This document shows, piece after piece, positions 50,046 through 57,551 of a stretch of DNA of 64,000 bases. The notes under the pieces are model-generated. The model was not told the DNA's origin and searched no databases. It saw only the letters and a program-made list of their open reading frames with translations. A program made the position numbers and the translations under genes. This stretch comes from Pseudoxanthomonas sp. (GTDB taxonomy: Bacteria; Pseudomonadota; Gammaproteobacteria; Xanthomonadales; Xanthomonadaceae): positions 1 to 64,000 of the forward strand of contig NZ_JANJUE010000207.1 in assembly GCF_024710765.1 (NCBI RefSeq), written 5' to 3'. Every line of letters begins with the position of its first letter. Position 1 is the first letter of the stretch.

Positions 50046-51227
50046 TTGAAAAACCTTGCCTTCGCATTCGCCCTGCTGACCATCGCGGCCGTGGCATTCC
50101 CCGAAATCAACGCGTCCGCTCACCCGGTTGCCGAGGCACCCGGGAGCCAGGAGCACCGTGCGGAAGCGCTGCTGTTCCGACTCCGCGAACAGCACGGACT
50201 GCCCGCGCTCGCGGCCGTCGTCGTGAGCTCGAATGCGACGCTCGACCTGGCCGTGACCGGCCTCCGGCGGCAAGGAAAACCGGAAAGAGTCGAACCCGCC
50301 GACCACTTCCATCTGGGTTCCATGGGGAAGGCGCTCACCGCGACCGTAATCGCCCGACTGGTCGAGGAAGGAAAGCTTTCGTGGACGACGCGGCCCGTCG
50401 ACGTATTCCCGGAACTCGCAGAGACCATCCATTCTGGCTATCGGGACGTCACCCTCGAGCAACTGCTGCGGCACCAGGCAGGCACGCCACCGTACGATTC
50501 GACCTCAGAGATAAAAGGAGCGGAGGCCCGGGCAGGCTCCGGCTCTCCGCGCGACCAGCGTCGCGCGTTCAGTGTCTGGCTCCTGCAGCAGCGGCCGCAC
50601 GTCATGCCGGGAACGCGGCCGGAGTACTCGAACGCCGGGTATCCCATCGCCGCTGCCATGGCCGAAGCCGCCGCCGGAGAGGCGTGGGAGTCGCTGGTCG
50701 AACGCAGGCTGGCCCGGCCTTTGGGCATCCACCTGGTGCGCGGCTTGCCCGCGCGCGGCGACAGCGCCCAACCATGGGGACATAAACCGAAGTCCGCATT
50801 CTTCGGCATGGCGACCTACCAGAATGCCGTCGAGCCGCAGGCCCCGGGGGACGGCTGGGCACTGGGCGCCATCTTCGAGCCGGCTGGCGATTATTCGCTG
50901 TCGCTCGCCGATTACGCCAAGTTCCTGCAGCTCCATCTTGCAGGGCTCGCCGGTCGTGACGGGCTGCTCAAGGCCTCTTCCGTACAACGCCTGCATGCCG
51001 GTCCCGGCGAGTATGCGATGGGGTGGTTCCTGCGTGAGGTCGATGGGGCGGCGGCGCACTGGAACACGGGCTCCACGGACACGTTCTTTTCCCGCGTTAT
51101 CCTGCTGCCGGAGCGGGACATCGCGGTCGCAATCCTGACGAACGCGGGAAGCGAAACTGCAAGCACGGCCTCCCGCGAGGCTGCGATGGAACTGCTGCGG
51201 CTCTACGGCCCACCCGCCACATATTGA
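50046..51227 (+). CDS. Secreted serine hydrolase, beta-lactamase/class C family (island)
   Basis: A protein of 393 residues with a signal peptide (KNLAFAFALLTIAAVAFP). Active-site motifs are SMGK (nucleophile Ser and Lys; LGSMGKALTA), Y-S-N in RPEYSNAGY, and HWNTGS in the place of KTG/HSG. It is only distantly related to the class C hydrolase at 3.4-4.5 kb. TTG at 50,046 is preceded by AAGGGGA. As the first gene past the tRNA-Phe it is probably cargo. The substrate is unknown; peptidase, esterase or beta-lactam hydrolysis are all possible. Confidence 0.85.
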   Translation: MKNLAFAFALLTIAAVAFPEINASAHPVAEAPGSQEHRAEALLFRLREQHGLPALAAVVVSSNATLDLAVTGLRRQGKPERVEPADHFHLGSMGKALTATVIARLVEEGKLSWTTRPVDVFPELAETIHSGYRDVTLEQLLRHQAGTPPYDSTSEIKGAEARAGSGSPRDQRRAFSVWLLQQRPHVMPGTRPEYSNAGYPIAAAMAEAAAGEAWESLVERRLARPLGIHLVRGLPARGDSAQPWGHKPKSAFFGMATYQNAVEPQAPGDGWALGAIFEPAGDYSLSLADYAKFLQLHLAGLAGRDGLLKASSVQRLHAGPGEYAMGWFLREVDGAAAHWNTGSTDTFFSRVILLPERDIAVAILTNAGSETASTASREAAMELLRLYGPPATY

Positions 51228-51282
51228 CCAAGCCGTGCGGCACGCCGTACCGCGGACATAGTGGTGCGCCGGCAAGAGAATT

Positions 51283-51314
51283 GTTCCCCGCCCCACCTAT
51301 CTACTTTACGTGGG
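51283..51314. repeat. 32-bp dispersed repeat, copy 1
   Basis: GTTCCCCGCCCCACCTATCT followed by ACTTTACGTGGG. The same sequence with about two substitutions recurs at 60,982-61,013. The outer CCCAC/GTGGG bases are inverted, giving a short hairpin. Flanks are unrelated at the two sites. Confidence 0.8.
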
Positions 51315-51505
51315 ACTGGACCCAATCCCACTAAAGGAAGGCTACGAGGAGTGGCGCGACAGGCTCCGCTTCAAGACCGGTCCCCACTCCTCGTGTGGCG
51401 TACGCCCCGGTCCCACCCCATTAGTGGGATGCGGGCACCAGTCCCACATCCGCTCCCCCGCACTCCCAGGGACCGAGGGCCTAGTCCCACTAATGCTTGT
51501 GGGAC
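51310..51505. repeat. Cluster of GTGGGAC/GTCCCAC boxes
   Basis: Exact 7-mers in either orientation start at 51,310, 51,410, 51,441, 51,484 and 51,499; ATCCCAC at 51,325 and GTGGGAT at 51,424 differ by one base. Pairs 51,413-51,430 and 51,484-51,505 form small hairpins (TCCCAC...GTGGGA). The cluster lies between the serine hydrolase and the AlpA-type gene, in about 450 bases with no supported gene. Confidence 0.7.
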
Positions 51506-51680
51506 TGCCACGGCCATCCCTATGGAGACGGCTCCAGTCAGCGTCAGCGGCTCGTATGGATGGCATAGGTCGACAAATCTGGGGAAGAAACGAAATACCC
51601 CTCAACCCCACTTACGGGCGCCCAAGCCGGGTTGCAGACTGGCCACAGCACAACAGTCGTGTTGTTACGAGCAAGCCCCA

Positions 51681-51884
51681 ATGGACAAGCCACACTCTCT
51701 GCCCACCTTGGAAAATGTCATCTCGGTTGCTAAGCGTCTAGGAATAGGTAGGTCAACCCTCTACGCCCGGGTCAAAAAGGGCTCTTTCCCGGCACCAATC
51801 AAAATCGGGCGGAGCAGCCGTTGGCTGACGTCAGAGCTCGATGATTGGCTCAGAATCCAAGCACGAACTAGAAAGTCTCCATGA
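51681..51884 (+). CDS. alpA: AlpA-family phage/island transcriptional regulator
   Basis: A protein of 67 residues with the MerR-like helix-turn-helix of AlpA regulators: ISVAKRLGIGRSTLYARVKKG and then FPAPIKIGRSSRWLTSELDDWL. AlpA proteins switch on excision of integrated elements. Here no integrase is seen next to it, so it may be a relic or act on the GTGGGAC boxes just upstream. The Shine-Dalgarno is poor; ATG at 51,681 is the only start in register with the domain. Confidence 0.88.
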   Translation: MDKPHSLPTLENVISVAKRLGIGRSTLYARVKKGSFPAPIKIGRSSRWLTSELDDWLRIQARTRKSP

Positions 51885-52112
51885 ACTGGGCTCCCGGACG
51901 TCTGAGCGATTGTTAAAGAGTGCTACTTAGAGCCCCCCCCCCCTGAAACCCGACCCGAGGTTCGCTCCCCTTCGCTTCAGGTTCACTGGCGTCTTATGCC
52001 GTACGATGATTGCACTAACCGTGCGTCCCGTTCGACCGCCGCTACCGTCGCTCGCTGCGCTTTCCTTCCACGCATCGCCGCCCAGCCGGCAGAATGCACC
52101 TCAGGAGCGTTC
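51885..52112. other. Non-coding gap with long C tract
   Basis: No supported gene. It contains 11 consecutive C (51,933-51,943), unusual in this chromosome and prone to length change. A direct echo, TTCGCTCCCCTTCGCTTCAGG, follows at about 51,961. Confidence 0.4.
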
Positions 52113-52247
52113 ATGACGGGCTATCAAGTTCGCGAAACCCGCCATGTCGTTGGTGGTTATGTGTATCGCCGACGCGTGCCGTACCACAAACAGCAATTCG
52201 CCGACCTGTGCGCATACATCGCATGCATTGGAAGTCCTGCGGCATGA
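52113..52247 (+). CDS. Small hypothetical protein (44 aa)
   Basis: MTGYQVRETRHVVGGYVYRR at the N-terminus, basic and aromatic, with a Cys near the C-terminus. CAGGAG is spaced five bases from the ATG at 52,113, an excellent ribosome-binding site, and the stop overlaps the start of the following cysteine-cluster gene (ATGA). Spacing and overlap argue it is real and translationally coupled. Function unknown. Confidence 0.65.
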   Translation: MTGYQVRETRHVVGGYVYRRRVPYHKQQFADLCAYIACIGSPAA

Positions 52248-52564
52248 CCGCTAACTGTTCCACCAAGCTACCGCTGTGCACGCAATGCGATGCCGTGTGC
52301 TGCCGCTTAACGGTTGTACTCCAGCCTGAAGACCGTGTCCCGGCGTACATGACCACGCACGCACCGAGGGGCCTGACAGTGATGGCGCGCGATACAGAGG
52401 GCTGGTGTGTAGCCATCGACGCGGCGCGCATGTGCTGCACCATCTACGACACACGCCCGGACGTATGCCGCCGCTTCGCCATGTCCGGACCTTACTGCCA
52501 GGCCGTGCGCACAGACTACCTGGACAGCACCTCGCGAGGCATTCCCCTGACACTGTATTCATAG
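52244..52564 (+). CDS. YkgJ-family cysteine cluster protein
   Basis: A protein of 106 residues with CTQCDAVCC near the N-terminus and more cysteines in WCVAIDAARMCC, VCRRF and YCQAV, the arrangement of the YkgJ/UPF0153 family thought to bind Zn or an iron-sulfur cluster. Coupled to the 44-residue gene upstream, and followed after 9 bases by another small gene with its own AGGAG site. Role unknown; some family members act with methyltransferases or flagellin modification. Confidence 0.85.
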   Translation: MTANCSTKLPLCTQCDAVCCRLTVVLQPEDRVPAYMTTHAPRGLTVMARDTEGWCVAIDAARMCCTIYDTRPDVCRRFAMSGPYCQAVRTDYLDSTSRGIPLTLYS

Positions 52565-52573
52565 GAGCGTGGC

Positions 52574-52783
52574 ATGTCCCGCCCACGCAATGACGCTGCG
52601 AATAGCGCAACAGAGACGAACATCAAACGCCCTGTCAGCCGCTTGTTTTCCCGCCGTCCAAGCGCGCATTCTTGCCCACCCACGCATGAAACCATCGCGG
52701 AAGATTTGGCTACCTTCCTGTGTGAAGGCGGAACGATCGAGGTACTCGGCGAGACGCAGCGAAAGCCAAGCCAGAGTAACTAG
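52574..52783 (+). CDS. Small hypothetical protein (69 aa)
   Basis: AGGAG is spaced seven bases from the ATG. The first 35 residues are polar and basic; the C-terminal part, EDLATFLCEGGTIEVLGET, resembles the C-terminal segment of small RNA-polymerase-binding regulators such as SutA-like proteins. The resemblance is weak. Third gene of the 52.1-53.1 kb plus-strand group. Confidence 0.65.
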   Translation: MSRPRNDAANSATETNIKRPVSRLFSRRPSAHSCPPTHETIAEDLATFLCEGGTIEVLGETQRKPSQSN

Positions 52784-52846
52784 CCGTGCCATCCATTGAC
52801 GGCGTCGCACGAAAAACACCGACGTTAATGAAACAAGGAGACCATC

Positions 52847-53062
52847 TTGCCAGTCACTCCGAACTACGCATTCGAGAAGCGCCAGCGCGAACTGGCCAAG
52901 AAAAAGAAGCTTGAAGAGAAACAGAGCCGTAAGCGCGATGCAAACGCGTCTTCGTCCGATGCATCGATGGGCGGCCCGGAAGGAACGGCTGAATCGGAGC
53001 ACAAGAAAGTGACAACTCCGCCTGCGGCGCCACCACGCATACACCGCAAGCGCCCTGTCTGA
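52847..53062 (+). CDS. Small highly basic conserved hypothetical protein (71 aa)
   Basis: Begins PVTPNYAFEKRQRELAKKKK, a Lys-rich helix seen at the start of a widespread small proteobacterial family of unknown function, followed by a disordered Ser/Pro tail. TTG at 52,847 is preceded by AAGGAG. Likely nucleic-acid- or ribosome-binding by charge; not shown. Confidence 0.7.
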   Translation: MPVTPNYAFEKRQRELAKKKKLEEKQSRKRDANASSSDASMGGPEGTAESEHKKVTTPPAAPPRIHRKRPV

Positions 53063-53237
53063 TTCCAAATCCGTCGCGACATCGGATTGCCGTGCGATAC
53101 GACGTCCTTCATGCTCCTCTGGCCGGAAGGGAGGCGAAGGATGGCAGAAATACTTGATCAGGCTACCCGCCCGCCGTGCAAGCGGCGTCGAGCGCTCCCA
53201 AGGCAGAGCCCCCCCCCGCGCCAAGCACGGATGCGGC

Positions 53238-53507
53238 CTAGATAGTCATGTCCGCAAGACCAAACAAGTAGCCTTTCGCTTCCAGAAGGCCACGAAGCCG
53301 TTTCTCGGCATCGTCCTTGTTCCGTAGCCGCCAAGACCACAACTCGTAGTAGGGCTGTCTGGCCTGGTCATAGATGGGCGCCCGTCTGCTGACGCTCACA
53401 TCGGAAGATTGGGCGGCCTCCTGCCACATGGCCTGGAGCTCTGCCGGGCCAATCGACTGGCGATTCCCCACATGCAGGGTAAAGGTAAGTTCGTGTCGAT
53501 GTCGCAT
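53238..53507 (-). CDS. Hypothetical protein, paralog A of the LHVG pair (89 aa)
   Basis: Small soluble protein containing FTLHVGNRQSIGPAELQAMW, then PYYELWSWR and a C-terminal GYLFGL. The same pattern occurs in the gene at 54,321-54,593. ATG at 53,507 has AGGTG four bases upstream; a GTG at 53,513 is less likely. Last gene of a six-gene minus-strand cluster. No known family recognised. Confidence 0.7.
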   Translation of the reverse strand: MRHRHELTFTLHVGNRQSIGPAELQAMWQEAAQSSDVSVSRRAPIYDQARQPYYELWSWRLRNKDDAEKRLRGLLEAKGYLFGLADMTI

Positions 53508-53521
53508 GAGCACCTACATGG

Positions 53522-53980
53522 CTAAGGGTTGAATTTGGCTCGACTCAAGGGAAGGTCCAGCCAGACACTCAGTTCCGAGGAATCTCCTGCGCCGCCTATG
53601 ATGAGTGCATTGCAGGTGGCGTCCAATCCACGATGGCCCCTCATTTCATGAAGACATTGCCGCACACGTTCGCCCTCCAGGAATCCAACTTCCCGACCTT
53701 CGATGTACGCCGTGGCGGTGCCTTTCCCGTGGGGACTTCCCCTCTCTTTCCGCAAGGTCGCCACGCACTCGTGGTACACGTACCCGCTGCCGACAATTTC
53801 GCGAAGCTCGTTGCGGAAACGCTCGCCGCCCGCCAGGGCGACGGGATAGCTCCAGTCGCCACGCGTCAGCGCAAAGATCTTTCCAGGTCGAACACCCCGC
53901 GTCCGATAGAGCAAGAGTGCGACGATCACTATCGCGACAATCGAAACGACGGCAAATAGTTCAGAGCCGGCTAGCGCCAT
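53522..53980 (-). CDS. Membrane-anchored HIRAN-like domain protein
   Basis: A protein of 152 residues: an N-terminal helix (LFAVVSIVAIVIVALLLY) and a cytoplasmic domain with ELREIVGSGYVYHECVATL, YIEGREVGFLEGERVR and ATCNALIIGG, ending VWLDLPL. This follows the pattern of the HIRAN-like domain of bacterial proteins (VVGES...ATL...N..D..AV.V.I.G..VGYL). HIRAN domains bind DNA ends or occur with nucleases. Overlaps the upstream gene by 10 bases. Domain call by eye. Confidence 0.6.
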   Translation of the reverse strand: MALAGSELFAVVSIVAIVIVALLLYRTRGVRPGKIFALTRGDWSYPVALAGGERFRNELREIVGSGYVYHECVATLRKERGSPHGKGTATAYIEGREVGFLEGERVRQCLHEMRGHRGLDATCNALIIGGAGDSSELSVWLDLPLSRAKFNP

Positions 53981-54312
53981 GAGTTTTTTCGACTTGGGCG
54001 AGGCGCATGACTCTGATTGAGAACGGGAACGAGCTTCCCCAATCCCACTCGGGAAAAGTCACCCGTGCCGTAAAAATCAAGCTGTCCGCTACTTTTAGAA
54101 TTCAGCGCATCGCTTCCAAGGAATACCTCCCTGCCTATCGTCAATGGCCTAGCCGTGCTGCAAATGGCCAGTGGAATCCGCAACACGCTGACACCCACCT
54201 GCTTCCAGGCAACATCGGGAAGGAGTCTGTGGACTACCGAACTGTCCACCCACACATCGACCATCCCCCCTGTCATCGAGCGGCATTTTCCGATTCCGAT
54301 ATCGAACGCCAT
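53971..54312 (-). CDS. Hypothetical protein (113 aa)
   Basis: Strong GGAGGG four bases before the ATG. Soluble, with DVWVDSSVVHRLLPDVAW and VSVLRIPLAIC; no family recognised. It lies 8 bases after the LHVG paralog B and overlaps the HIRAN-like gene, so it belongs to the same operon. A plus-strand frame over the same bases lacks a ribosome-binding site. Confidence 0.6.
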   Translation of the reverse strand: MAFDIGIGKCRSMTGGMVDVWVDSSVVHRLLPDVAWKQVGVSVLRIPLAICSTARPLTIGREVFLGSDALNSKSSGQLDFYGTGDFSRVGLGKLVPVLNQSHAPRPSRKNSWR

Positions 54313-54320
54313 GCGCCCTC

Positions 54321-54593
54321 CTACAAGGCCGTCTGCCTGAGAGTGAATAGATAGCCGCGTGTCATGAGGCGTTGCCTCATCCTGGCTTCGACCAGGCGCC
54401 GGTCAAACGTCTCGCCCGCCCATAGCTCATAGCCGGGGCGACCAGCAGCGTTTCCATGCATCTGTCGTGTCACATTGGTATCCAGTGAGTCACAGGCCGT
54501 CGCCCACATGACCCCCAGTTCATCGGGACCGGCGGATTGCACAGCCCCCACATGCAGGGCAAATACTTGGCGGCGACTTTGGGCACAACACAT
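54321..54593 (-). CDS. Hypothetical protein, paralog B of the LHVG pair (90 aa)
   Basis: Contains FALHVGAVQSAGPDELGVMW, PGYELWAGE and C-terminal RGYLFTL, aligning end to end with the 89-residue protein at 53,238 with one gap. ATG at 54,593 was chosen to match the paralog's length, though the upstream AAGG is too close; a longer start at 54,704 is possible. The paralogs flank the 113-residue and HIRAN-like genes. Confidence 0.65.
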   Translation of the reverse strand: MCCAQSRRQVFALHVGAVQSAGPDELGVMWATACDSLDTNVTRQMHGNAAGRPGYELWAGETFDRRLVEARMRQRLMTRGYLFTLRQTAL

Positions 54594-54766
54594 CCTTAGC
54601 CATGGGCTATACGTGAGTGCCGAAAGGAGATGGTCGCCTTGAAAAGATGGCGAGAATGAGCAGCCGCCCAGCAAGGTATACACGTATACGCCGTTGTCTA
54701 CCATTGCACAAGGAGCAAAGCGGCCCTGCTCATTCGCTCGCTGCGGCCCGGTAAGCGCATGAGAAA

Positions 54767-55111
54767 CTACCTGTTCGACTTCCAGGCGCCGCCGACTATA
54801 CCCAGCCGAAGCCAGACGGCTTGTACCACCTGTTCGGCATGAAACCAATCGAGCCGCTTTCCTGGCTCTATCTGGCGGTCATACGCACATTTGAGAATGT
54901 CCATCAATGCCTCCAACCGCTCCCCTCTCCAGGCGAGATAGGCGTCATATGAGAACTTCAGCGTGGGACGCAACTGGCTGAAGCTATGGTCCAGACCGGG
55001 CAGTTCTCCTCTCAGGACCACCTGCTCCCAATGCAGCAGTTCGGTTTCAATATTGATGACGGTTCTCTCTGCTGCCTTCGACGGGTCCATGGCCCAGCCG
55101 GGACCCATCAT
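54767..55111 (-). CDS. Hypothetical protein (up to 114 aa)
   Basis: A soluble helical protein with ERTVINIETELLHWEQVVL and YDAYLAWRGERLEALMDIL. The start may be 55,090 (MDPSKAAERTV), where the coding character begins. No family recognised. The 173 bases between it and the next gene hold GTATACACGTATAC (54,676-54,689), a double palindrome that could be a promoter operator. Confidence 0.5.
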   Translation of the reverse strand: MMGPGWAMDPSKAAERTVINIETELLHWEQVVLRGELPGLDHSFSQLRPTLKFSYDAYLAWRGERLEALMDILKCAYDRQIEPGKRLDWFHAEQVVQAVWLRLGIVGGAWKSNR

Positions 55112-55156
55112 GGGAGCACCACTACGTGCCCCGTCCTTACGGCCGGAAAAGTTGCC

Positions 55157-55558
55157 CTAGTGCGTCACCCGGCGCGCGGACCCAGCAGGATGCCCGGACC
55201 AGAACCTGTATTCGTTGTGAAAATGGTTCGCCAGATGCTTGGCAGTGCGCCGCACAGCCCCTGTGCGGGCGATGGAAGGCGGCTCTTCCATGGCGAGGGG
55301 AATAATCGGCCAGCCTTCGTTCTCGGCCCTCTCCACGGCCACCGACGTCTGCATGGCTGCAACGCATTCCCCGAAATTCGCACTCACGACACGGTGCCCT
55401 TTATCTCTTTTCATGACGTTCTCGCCGTCGTACAGGCCGGTACGAAACGGACGTTGGAGATAGACGAGTAACTCGTATTCCAGCAGCAAATCACCATAGC
55501 ACCTGCGCAGCACCCATGCCGCCATATGGCCTGCGCTCAGACCAACGGTAGCATTCAC
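55157..55558 (-). CDS. Hypothetical protein (up to 133 aa)
   Basis: First gene of the minus-strand cluster. The likely core is MKRDKGHRVVSANFGECVAA from 55,414, preceded by a GCGAGA-type site; the upstream extension is less certain. ERAENEGWPIIPLAMEEPP and AKHLANHFHNEYRFW suggest a small alpha/beta protein. No family recognised. Function unknown. Confidence 0.5.
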   Translation of the reverse strand: MNATVGLSAGHMAAWVLRRCYGDLLLEYELLVYLQRPFRTGLYDGENVMKRDKGHRVVSANFGECVAAMQTSVAVERAENEGWPIIPLAMEEPPSIARTGAVRRTAKHLANHFHNEYRFWSGHPAGSARRVTH

Positions 55559-55703
55559 TCACGGCACGGTAACTCCAATGGGCCTATATTCGGTTCGTTG
55601 CCGCGCAATGCCGCAACGGCTCCTCAAGCCGCGCCGCACTTCCACCCACTCTCCGCATTGAGTTCTCGCCCCGGCAATCGGGGCCTTGGCTTCGGCCATC
55701 TTC

Positions 55704-55722
55704 GATTTGCAATTCGCAAATC
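55704..55722. promoter_or_regulatory. Perfect palindrome upstream of fasciclin gene
   Basis: GATTTGC, AATTC, GCAAATC: 7-base arms around five bases, 16 bases before the fasciclin ATG. AT-rich context suits an operator or a leader hairpin. Confidence 0.5.
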
Positions 55723-55738
55723 ACACCAAGGTTCACTC

Positions 55739-56191
55739 ATGAATACGACCCAAGAAAACAAGTCCCAGGAGAAGAACCTCCTGGACACCGCCGCTGCCAA
55801 CGGTTCCTTCAAGACCTTCGCCCGTGCTGTAAATCAGTCAGGATTGAAGGATACCCTTGCCGGGCCAGGCCCCTTCACGGTCTTTGCCCCCACGGATGAA
55901 GCGTTCGCCAAACTGCCTCCTGGCAAGCTGGAAGAATGGTTCAAGCCTGAGAACAAGGCGGAGCTCACTTCCGTACTTAACTATCACCTCGTCAATGGTC
56001 GCCGCAGCAAGGCGGACGTTGGCAAGTGGGAGGCCGCACGGACCGTGAACGGCCAGCCAGCGCCCATCCAACTGGCAGGTGACCGACTCAGCATCGATGG
56101 CGCTGAAGTTACCCAAGCCGATATCACCTCGACCAACGGCGTCCTCCATGGCATCGACAAGGTCAACATCCCGGCTCCAGTCAAACACTGA
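55739..56191 (+). CDS. Fasciclin-domain protein
   Basis: A protein of 150 residues, almost entirely one FAS1 domain: LLDTAAANGSFKTFARAV, GPFTVFAPTDEAFAKLP, LNYHLVNGR and the C-terminal TNGVLHGIDKVNIP. No signal peptide is present, unusual for a domain that normally mediates adhesion outside the cell. ATG at 55,739 follows AAGG. Divergent from the minus-strand cluster, with a palindrome in the gap. Confidence 0.9.
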   Translation: MNTTQENKSQEKNLLDTAAANGSFKTFARAVNQSGLKDTLAGPGPFTVFAPTDEAFAKLPPGKLEEWFKPENKAELTSVLNYHLVNGRRSKADVGKWEAARTVNGQPAPIQLAGDRLSIDGAEVTQADITSTNGVLHGIDKVNIPAPVKH

Positions 56192-56310
56192 CGAGAATCC
56201 ACAAGGGACTGTGGACGGCAGGAAGGGACGCCTGCCGCGTTGTTGGGTCGAATCACTGGAATGACGCCCCGCACGAATAGCGACCGCGCAAGCGGAAGTT
56301 GAGACCCCCT

Positions 56311-56523
56311 ATGAAAGCTGCACTGAAGTCTGTCCGGGACTATCTCCGGCGAAAACTTGGCCTCATCGCCCCCGCCTTCCTGGCGCATGTCGCATCCGAC
56401 CCGAAGCGAACGGGATGGCCACCAACACCACAGCAGGGCATTCAAGACAAAGAGGGAGGGTCGCCTCGCTGGCATCCGCATGGACCACCTGACAAATGGC
56501 GCAAGAGCTGGAAATCAAAGTGA
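56311..56523 (+). CDS. Small hypothetical protein (70 aa)
   Basis: Starts MKAALKSVRDYLRRKLGLIA, an amphipathic basic helix, then a Pro/Lys-rich tail. The ribosome-binding site is weak, and TTG at 56,299 is an alternative. It is immediately followed by a well-supported small gene on the same strand, which raises its credibility. Confidence 0.45.
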   Translation: MKAALKSVRDYLRRKLGLIAPAFLAHVASDPKRTGWPPTPQQGIQDKEGGSPRWHPHGPPDKWRKSWKSK

Positions 56524-56533
56524 GGAAATAGAA

Positions 56534-56683
56534 ATGGACAAGTCCAATAAACGCGGCAAAGCCAAGCACGCCCCTCGCGTGTCTCGCCCCTTGGTCAACG
56601 CCGCCCTGCCCCGAACGGAAGTTCGTCTCCCCATCAAACCGCCGGGCAAGGGGCAGTTGCGAAATCCCGGCAAGTACCAATAG
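56534..56683 (+). CDS. Small basic hypothetical protein (49 aa)
   Basis: MDKSNKRGKAKHAPRVSRPL, then RTEVRLPIKPPGKG; no hydrophobic segment. GAGGAA lies about seven bases before the ATG. High positive charge suggests nucleic-acid binding; unknown. Confidence 0.55.
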   Translation: MDKSNKRGKAKHAPRVSRPLVNAALPRTEVRLPIKPPGKGQLRNPGKYQ

Positions 56684-56754
56684 CTTTTTCTATCCCTACA
56701 AACCAGGCGCGACATCGTAAATATGACGATTGATACGCCAAGCAGGAGAACGTA

Positions 56755-56907
56755 ATGCAGAACCATCAGCCACAAGATAAAGACCAGAAGAAATCTGCGC
56801 CGTCAGCGCCTCAATCACAGCCGGACAAAAAGGAGGCCAAACAGGGCGACCAACAGGCGAAGGAACGTCAAGCCAATGAAGGCGGCTCGCAGCGCAGTAC
56901 GAAGTAG
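56755..56907 (+). CDS. Small hydrophilic hypothetical protein (50 aa)
   Basis: MQNHQPQDKDQKKSAPSAPQ at the start; Gln and Lys dominate, and the protein is probably disordered. AGGAGA is six bases before the ATG at 56,755, one of the best ribosome-binding sites in the island. A hairpin follows its stop. No family recognised. Confidence 0.6.
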   Translation: MQNHQPQDKDQKKSAPSAPQSQPDKKEAKQGDQQAKERQANEGGSQRSTK

Positions 56908-56926
56908 TTCCTGAATAGATTTCATC

Positions 56927-56952
56927 AAGGGCTGCGCACTTGTGCAGCCCTT
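56927..56952 (+). terminator. Terminator-like hairpin
   Basis: AAGGGCTGC (56,927-56,935), loop, GCAGCCCTT (56,944-56,952), then CTCACT. It has only a short T run; it ends the 56.3-56.9 kb small-gene group. Confidence 0.6.
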
Positions 56953-56979
56953 CTCACTATCCCGCATCAGAGAACTGAA

Positions 56980-57252
56980 ATGAGTGTATCCGACCAAGCG
57001 ACCGCGTTGATGGTCAAGATTGTCTATCAACTAAGGCCGCCTGCAACCACGACTATGGCTCCATGCTTTCGGTGCAGTTCCCCTAGTCCCGGCGGGCAGG
57101 TCTGTGCATCCTGCCTCGATGATGACCTGGGCGGACTAATAAAGAACCGAGGGGCCGCCATGCGCTGGCTAAACTCGGTGAAGCAAGCTACCCAGGACGA
57201 GCGAACTGTCATTTCATATGCGCAGAAGATGGACGAGGCGAGAAGCAGATAG
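56980..57252 (+). CDS. Hypothetical zinc-ribbon-like protein (90 aa)
   Basis: Contains CFRCSSPSPGGQVCASC, a C-x2-C...C-x2-C arrangement that could bind zinc, followed by a charged helical tail (KQATQDERTVISYAQKMDE). ATG at 56,980 has only a weak purine-rich site upstream. No named family recognised. Confidence 0.55.
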   Translation: MSVSDQATALMVKIVYQLRPPATTTMAPCFRCSSPSPGGQVCASCLDDDLGGLIKNRGAAMRWLNSVKQATQDERTVISYAQKMDEARSR

Positions 57253-57342
57253 ATCTACTCGAACGCCCTACGCCTGCCAGACCCGGCAGGGGCGCCACTC
57301 ATGCTTGGCCAAGAGCTCCATGTGCCGCGCTGTCCTACCCCT

Positions 57343-57471
57343 TTAAGGAATCCGTCTCGCCCCGTCCTGTTGTAGTACGGGCCCAACCAGTAGCCAGAGA
57401 ACAGTAAGAACAATCGCTACTGAAACAACGATGGCCAGAGCCGTCAAATCCTCGCCTGTTGTCGTTTTCAC
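57343..57471 (-). CDS. Small single-pass membrane protein (42 aa)
   Basis: KTTTGEDLTALAIVVSVAIV, then LTVLWLLVGP and a basic end ARRIP: one transmembrane helix in a 42-residue protein. GTG at 57,471 is preceded by AGAGGG at a good distance. It is just downstream of the duplicated membrane micro-protein on the same strand. Too short for default gene finders. Confidence 0.5.
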   Translation of the reverse strand: MKTTTGEDLTALAIVVSVAIVLTVLWLLVGPVLQQDGARRIP

Positions 57472-57551
57472 CGAGGCGCCCTCTGCATGAAGGCTGAGAA
57501 TGCGTGCAAGTCAGTGAAAGGCGAATGATGGCATCGAAAGTAGCGGAAGAG

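Noticed and set aside
51294..51505. CRISPR-like array in the GTGGGAC cluster
   Set aside because: The units are 7 bases, spacing is irregular and orientation is mixed; no spacer-repeat pattern and no cas genes.
54007..54354. Plus-strand frame of 115 codons in the minus-strand cluster
   Set aside because: It has no ribosome-binding site and overlaps a minus-strand gene with GGAGGG before its start.
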